64,000 nt of DNA from Mytilus trossulus (taxonomy: Eukaryota > Mollusca > Bivalvia > Mytilida > Mytilidae): NCBI RefSeq assembly GCF_036588685.1, contig NC_086377.1, forward strand, positions 66,149,233 through 66,213,232, given 5' to 3'. The translations under genes were made by a program, and so were the position numbers. Positions 62,331 to 64,000 of this stretch are shown here, in pieces (position 1 is the first letter of the stretch; each line of letters opens with the position of its first letter). The notes under the pieces were generated by a model. It had not been told where the DNA came from. It worked only from the letters and a program-made list of their open reading frames with translations, and did not search any database.

Positions 62331-63300
62331 TCAACATAATATTAATGATAAGTGAAGACGGCGAGACATTTCAGCGTGTGCACTCTTGTCTCATGATTGA
62401 ATGACGTACAAATATACATAATTGCTTACAACATAGAGAAAATAGACAGACCAAATATTAAGCGTTACAGGAAAACTGTATTCTAGTATAAATGCTAGCA
62501 ACTGTCCGTTGGTGAATATGCATATAGACTAAGGAGATACAGGGTACGTAAAGCTTTTATCTAAAATCTAACAAATAGATATAAGAAGATGTGGAACGAC
62601 TGCCAATGAGACAACTCTCCATCCAATTCATAATTATAAAAGTAAACTATTATAGGTCAAGGTAGGTCTTGTAAATAGAGAGTAACAAAACAGATTAGCT
62701 TAAATTCTTTAATAAAATGTAGACTTAACAATTTTGATTTTGCTATCAGTAAAATAAAATGAAAGTAAATGTTATTTTTTATATACAAACATAAATATCT
62801 CTACAATCTGTCGATACCAGTTGCTCCGCATTGCACATTGTCATGTATTTTTCTGTAACGTCTTGTCACTAAATACATTTGAAGTTCATCCAGCTTCCAA
62901 TGTATTTAGTGGAAGGCTTAACTCAAGAAATCATTACAAAGCAGAAATACAACAACAACAAAAAACACTTCATACAGATCTGATAGTATTCGCAGGTATT
63001 GACAACTTTCTTAAAGCCAATAACAACTAGTAACAAAAATCTGCATCTAAGGAATACTATCAGATATGTGTGAAGTGGTTTTTTTTGTTGTTGTGTGAAT
63101 GTTTAAGTACCTTGCCACGTCCATTCTGGATTTTTTAGAAGTATTTCTTCTTTGTACTGATCTCTTGAGTTAAGCCTTTTAACTGTTTTTTTAGTGTGTT
63201 CGGTGTTTTTAATGTACCGAAACTCGAGGGGATTTTATTAATTCTTGTTCTATACTAACGATAAAATCATTCGTGTAGTATTCAATGATGGTTTAAGTTA
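62331..63300. other. Intergenic / 3' flank of the BIR gene
   Basis: Contains one R1 head (62582-62675). A CA(A/G)ATCTGATAGTATTC-type stretch near 62973 is inverted near 63045 (GAATACTATCAGATATGTGT), with nearby AACAACAACAAAAAACACTT / GTGGTTTTTTTTGTTGTTGT, forming a large imperfect inverted repeat over about 62948-63095. No poly(A) signal for the minus-strand gene was identified with confidence. Confidence 0.45.
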
Positions 63301-63303
63301 TAT

Positions 63304-64000
63304 CTAGGTAGATCCAGTATACGTAAGTTCGTGTTCGTGATATTCCAGTTCTAGATATGGTTCAAAAGCCTTTTCTGCATATGTTTGTTCCGGATTGTCT
63401 GAGATATGGTCTATATTTCTTGTGAGGTGTGGACAAAATGGAGAATGTTTCTTGTGAAAATGGTTTATTTGTTTACTGTACTGCATTGTTGTATAGCAAA
63501 TGCCACATGCGTAACATGCTATATCCTCGGTTATTCCACAGTAATAAAATCCAGCATATGCTAATCGCCGGATATCTTTAGCCGTTATGTTTTTTTGTGC
63601 AGGAAATTGACGATGAAATTGAATGAAGGACTTAAGTCTGCCTTGATATCTTTTAATTGTGTCGCTACACAATCCTTGTGTTTCTGATTCGGCTACTTGT
63701 TGAGGATGAATTCGTTTTGAAAAATTACAACTTTTAAAATAAGCTTTGTGTCTTAACACTGGATCGTGTTTGTTACTCCATTTACAGAGACATCCGCCAC
63801 AAGTAAAGCATTGAACGTAATCAGCAATATTGAAATAGAAAAACCCAGCTTTTGCCATATTTTCTCTGAAAGATTTTCCTTCAATTGGATAACCACTGAA
63901 AGTTTTTAGACGAGATTCATATGCTTTAAATTGCGGAAAAATAGTGACTGGTTCCTCCTCCTGGAGAATCTGTTTCATTAATCTAAACGCTTCTTCACTA
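63304..64000 (-). CDS. Two-BIR (IAP-like) protein, 5' end beyond the window
   Basis: The frame is open from the window edge to a TAG at 63304-63306; an internal Met at 63976-63978 gives 224 residues, but seven codons before it (SEEAFRL) are also open, so the true start probably lies to the right. Counting from that Met, BIR1 has C57-x2-C60-x16-H77-x6-C84 with the usual W67 and a D-P pair. BIR2 has C155-x2-C158-x16-H175-x6-C182 but Met replaces the Trp and the D-P pair is missing. No RING, UBA or CARD follows; the last 40 residues are acidic. BIR domains bind Zn and, in inhibitors of apoptosis, caspases or IAP antagonists. Without a RING it could be a BIR-only regulator or a truncated member. 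It is intronless over the visible 0.7 kb. Bivalves have many BIR genes, so this is likely one of an expanded family. Confidence 0.85.
   Translation of the reverse strand, partial: SEEAFRLMKQILQEEEPVTIFPQFKAYESRLKTFSGYPIEGKSFRENMAKAGFFYFNIADYVQCFTCGGCLCKWSNKHDPVLRHKAYFKSCNFSKRIHPQQVAESETQGLCSDTIKRYQGRLKSFIQFHRQFPAQKNITAKDIRRLAYAGFYYCGITEDIACYACGICYTTMQYSKQINHFHKKHSPFCPHLTRNIDHISDNPEQTYAEKAFEPYLELEYHEHELTYTGST

Overview
This is AT-rich eukaryotic (metazoan) DNA. The many short interspersed repeats, abundant TIR-bearing non-autonomous elements and the gene types (WAP/antistasin/Kunitz/lustrin-type secreted inhibitor, PAN-mucin, BIR protein) point to a bivalve mollusc, most likely a mytilid mussel. 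That taxonomic call is recognition plus inference; no search was run.

Layout. 1-5600: repeats only (660-bp tandem repeat, decayed LINE 3' end, two TIR elements, a palindromic GATATC element). 5650-5884: possible decayed PAN exon. 6072-11665 (+): three-exon gene for a secreted PAN/apple + mucin-like protein (362 aa by my splice model). Its second intron is almost entirely a 22-bp minisatellite split by an inserted element. 11.7-25.7 kb: no confident gene; dense repeats and several MITE-like elements. 25823-57029 (+): the main feature, a 30-exon gene whose exons, joined at consensus GT/AG sites, give a 3012-nt reading frame (1003 aa plus stop). It encodes a signal peptide, five WAP domains, an antistasin-like domain, a linker exon, a BPTI/Kunitz domain, a sixth WAP, four rounds of antistasin-like / lustrin-type cysteine-rich / short antistasin-like modules, further lustrin-type modules and a C-terminal WAP. 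57.1-63.3 kb: repeats, including a 2.25-kb foldback element and a roughly 145-bp tandem array. 63304-64000 (-): intronless reading frame with two BIR domains, open at the window edge.

The two large genes are both secreted and extracellular by domain content. The inhibitor gene looks like a multi-headed protease inhibitor of the type found in mollusc shell matrix, mucus, byssus or haemolymph; its tissue and targets cannot be read from DNA. The gene has grown by exon shuffling: WAP modules 1-4 are phase 0-0 and each split by one phase-1 intron, later modules are all phase 1-1, and at least four places retain dead partial exon copies in the introns.

No CRISPR arrays, rRNA genes or convincing tRNA genes were seen.
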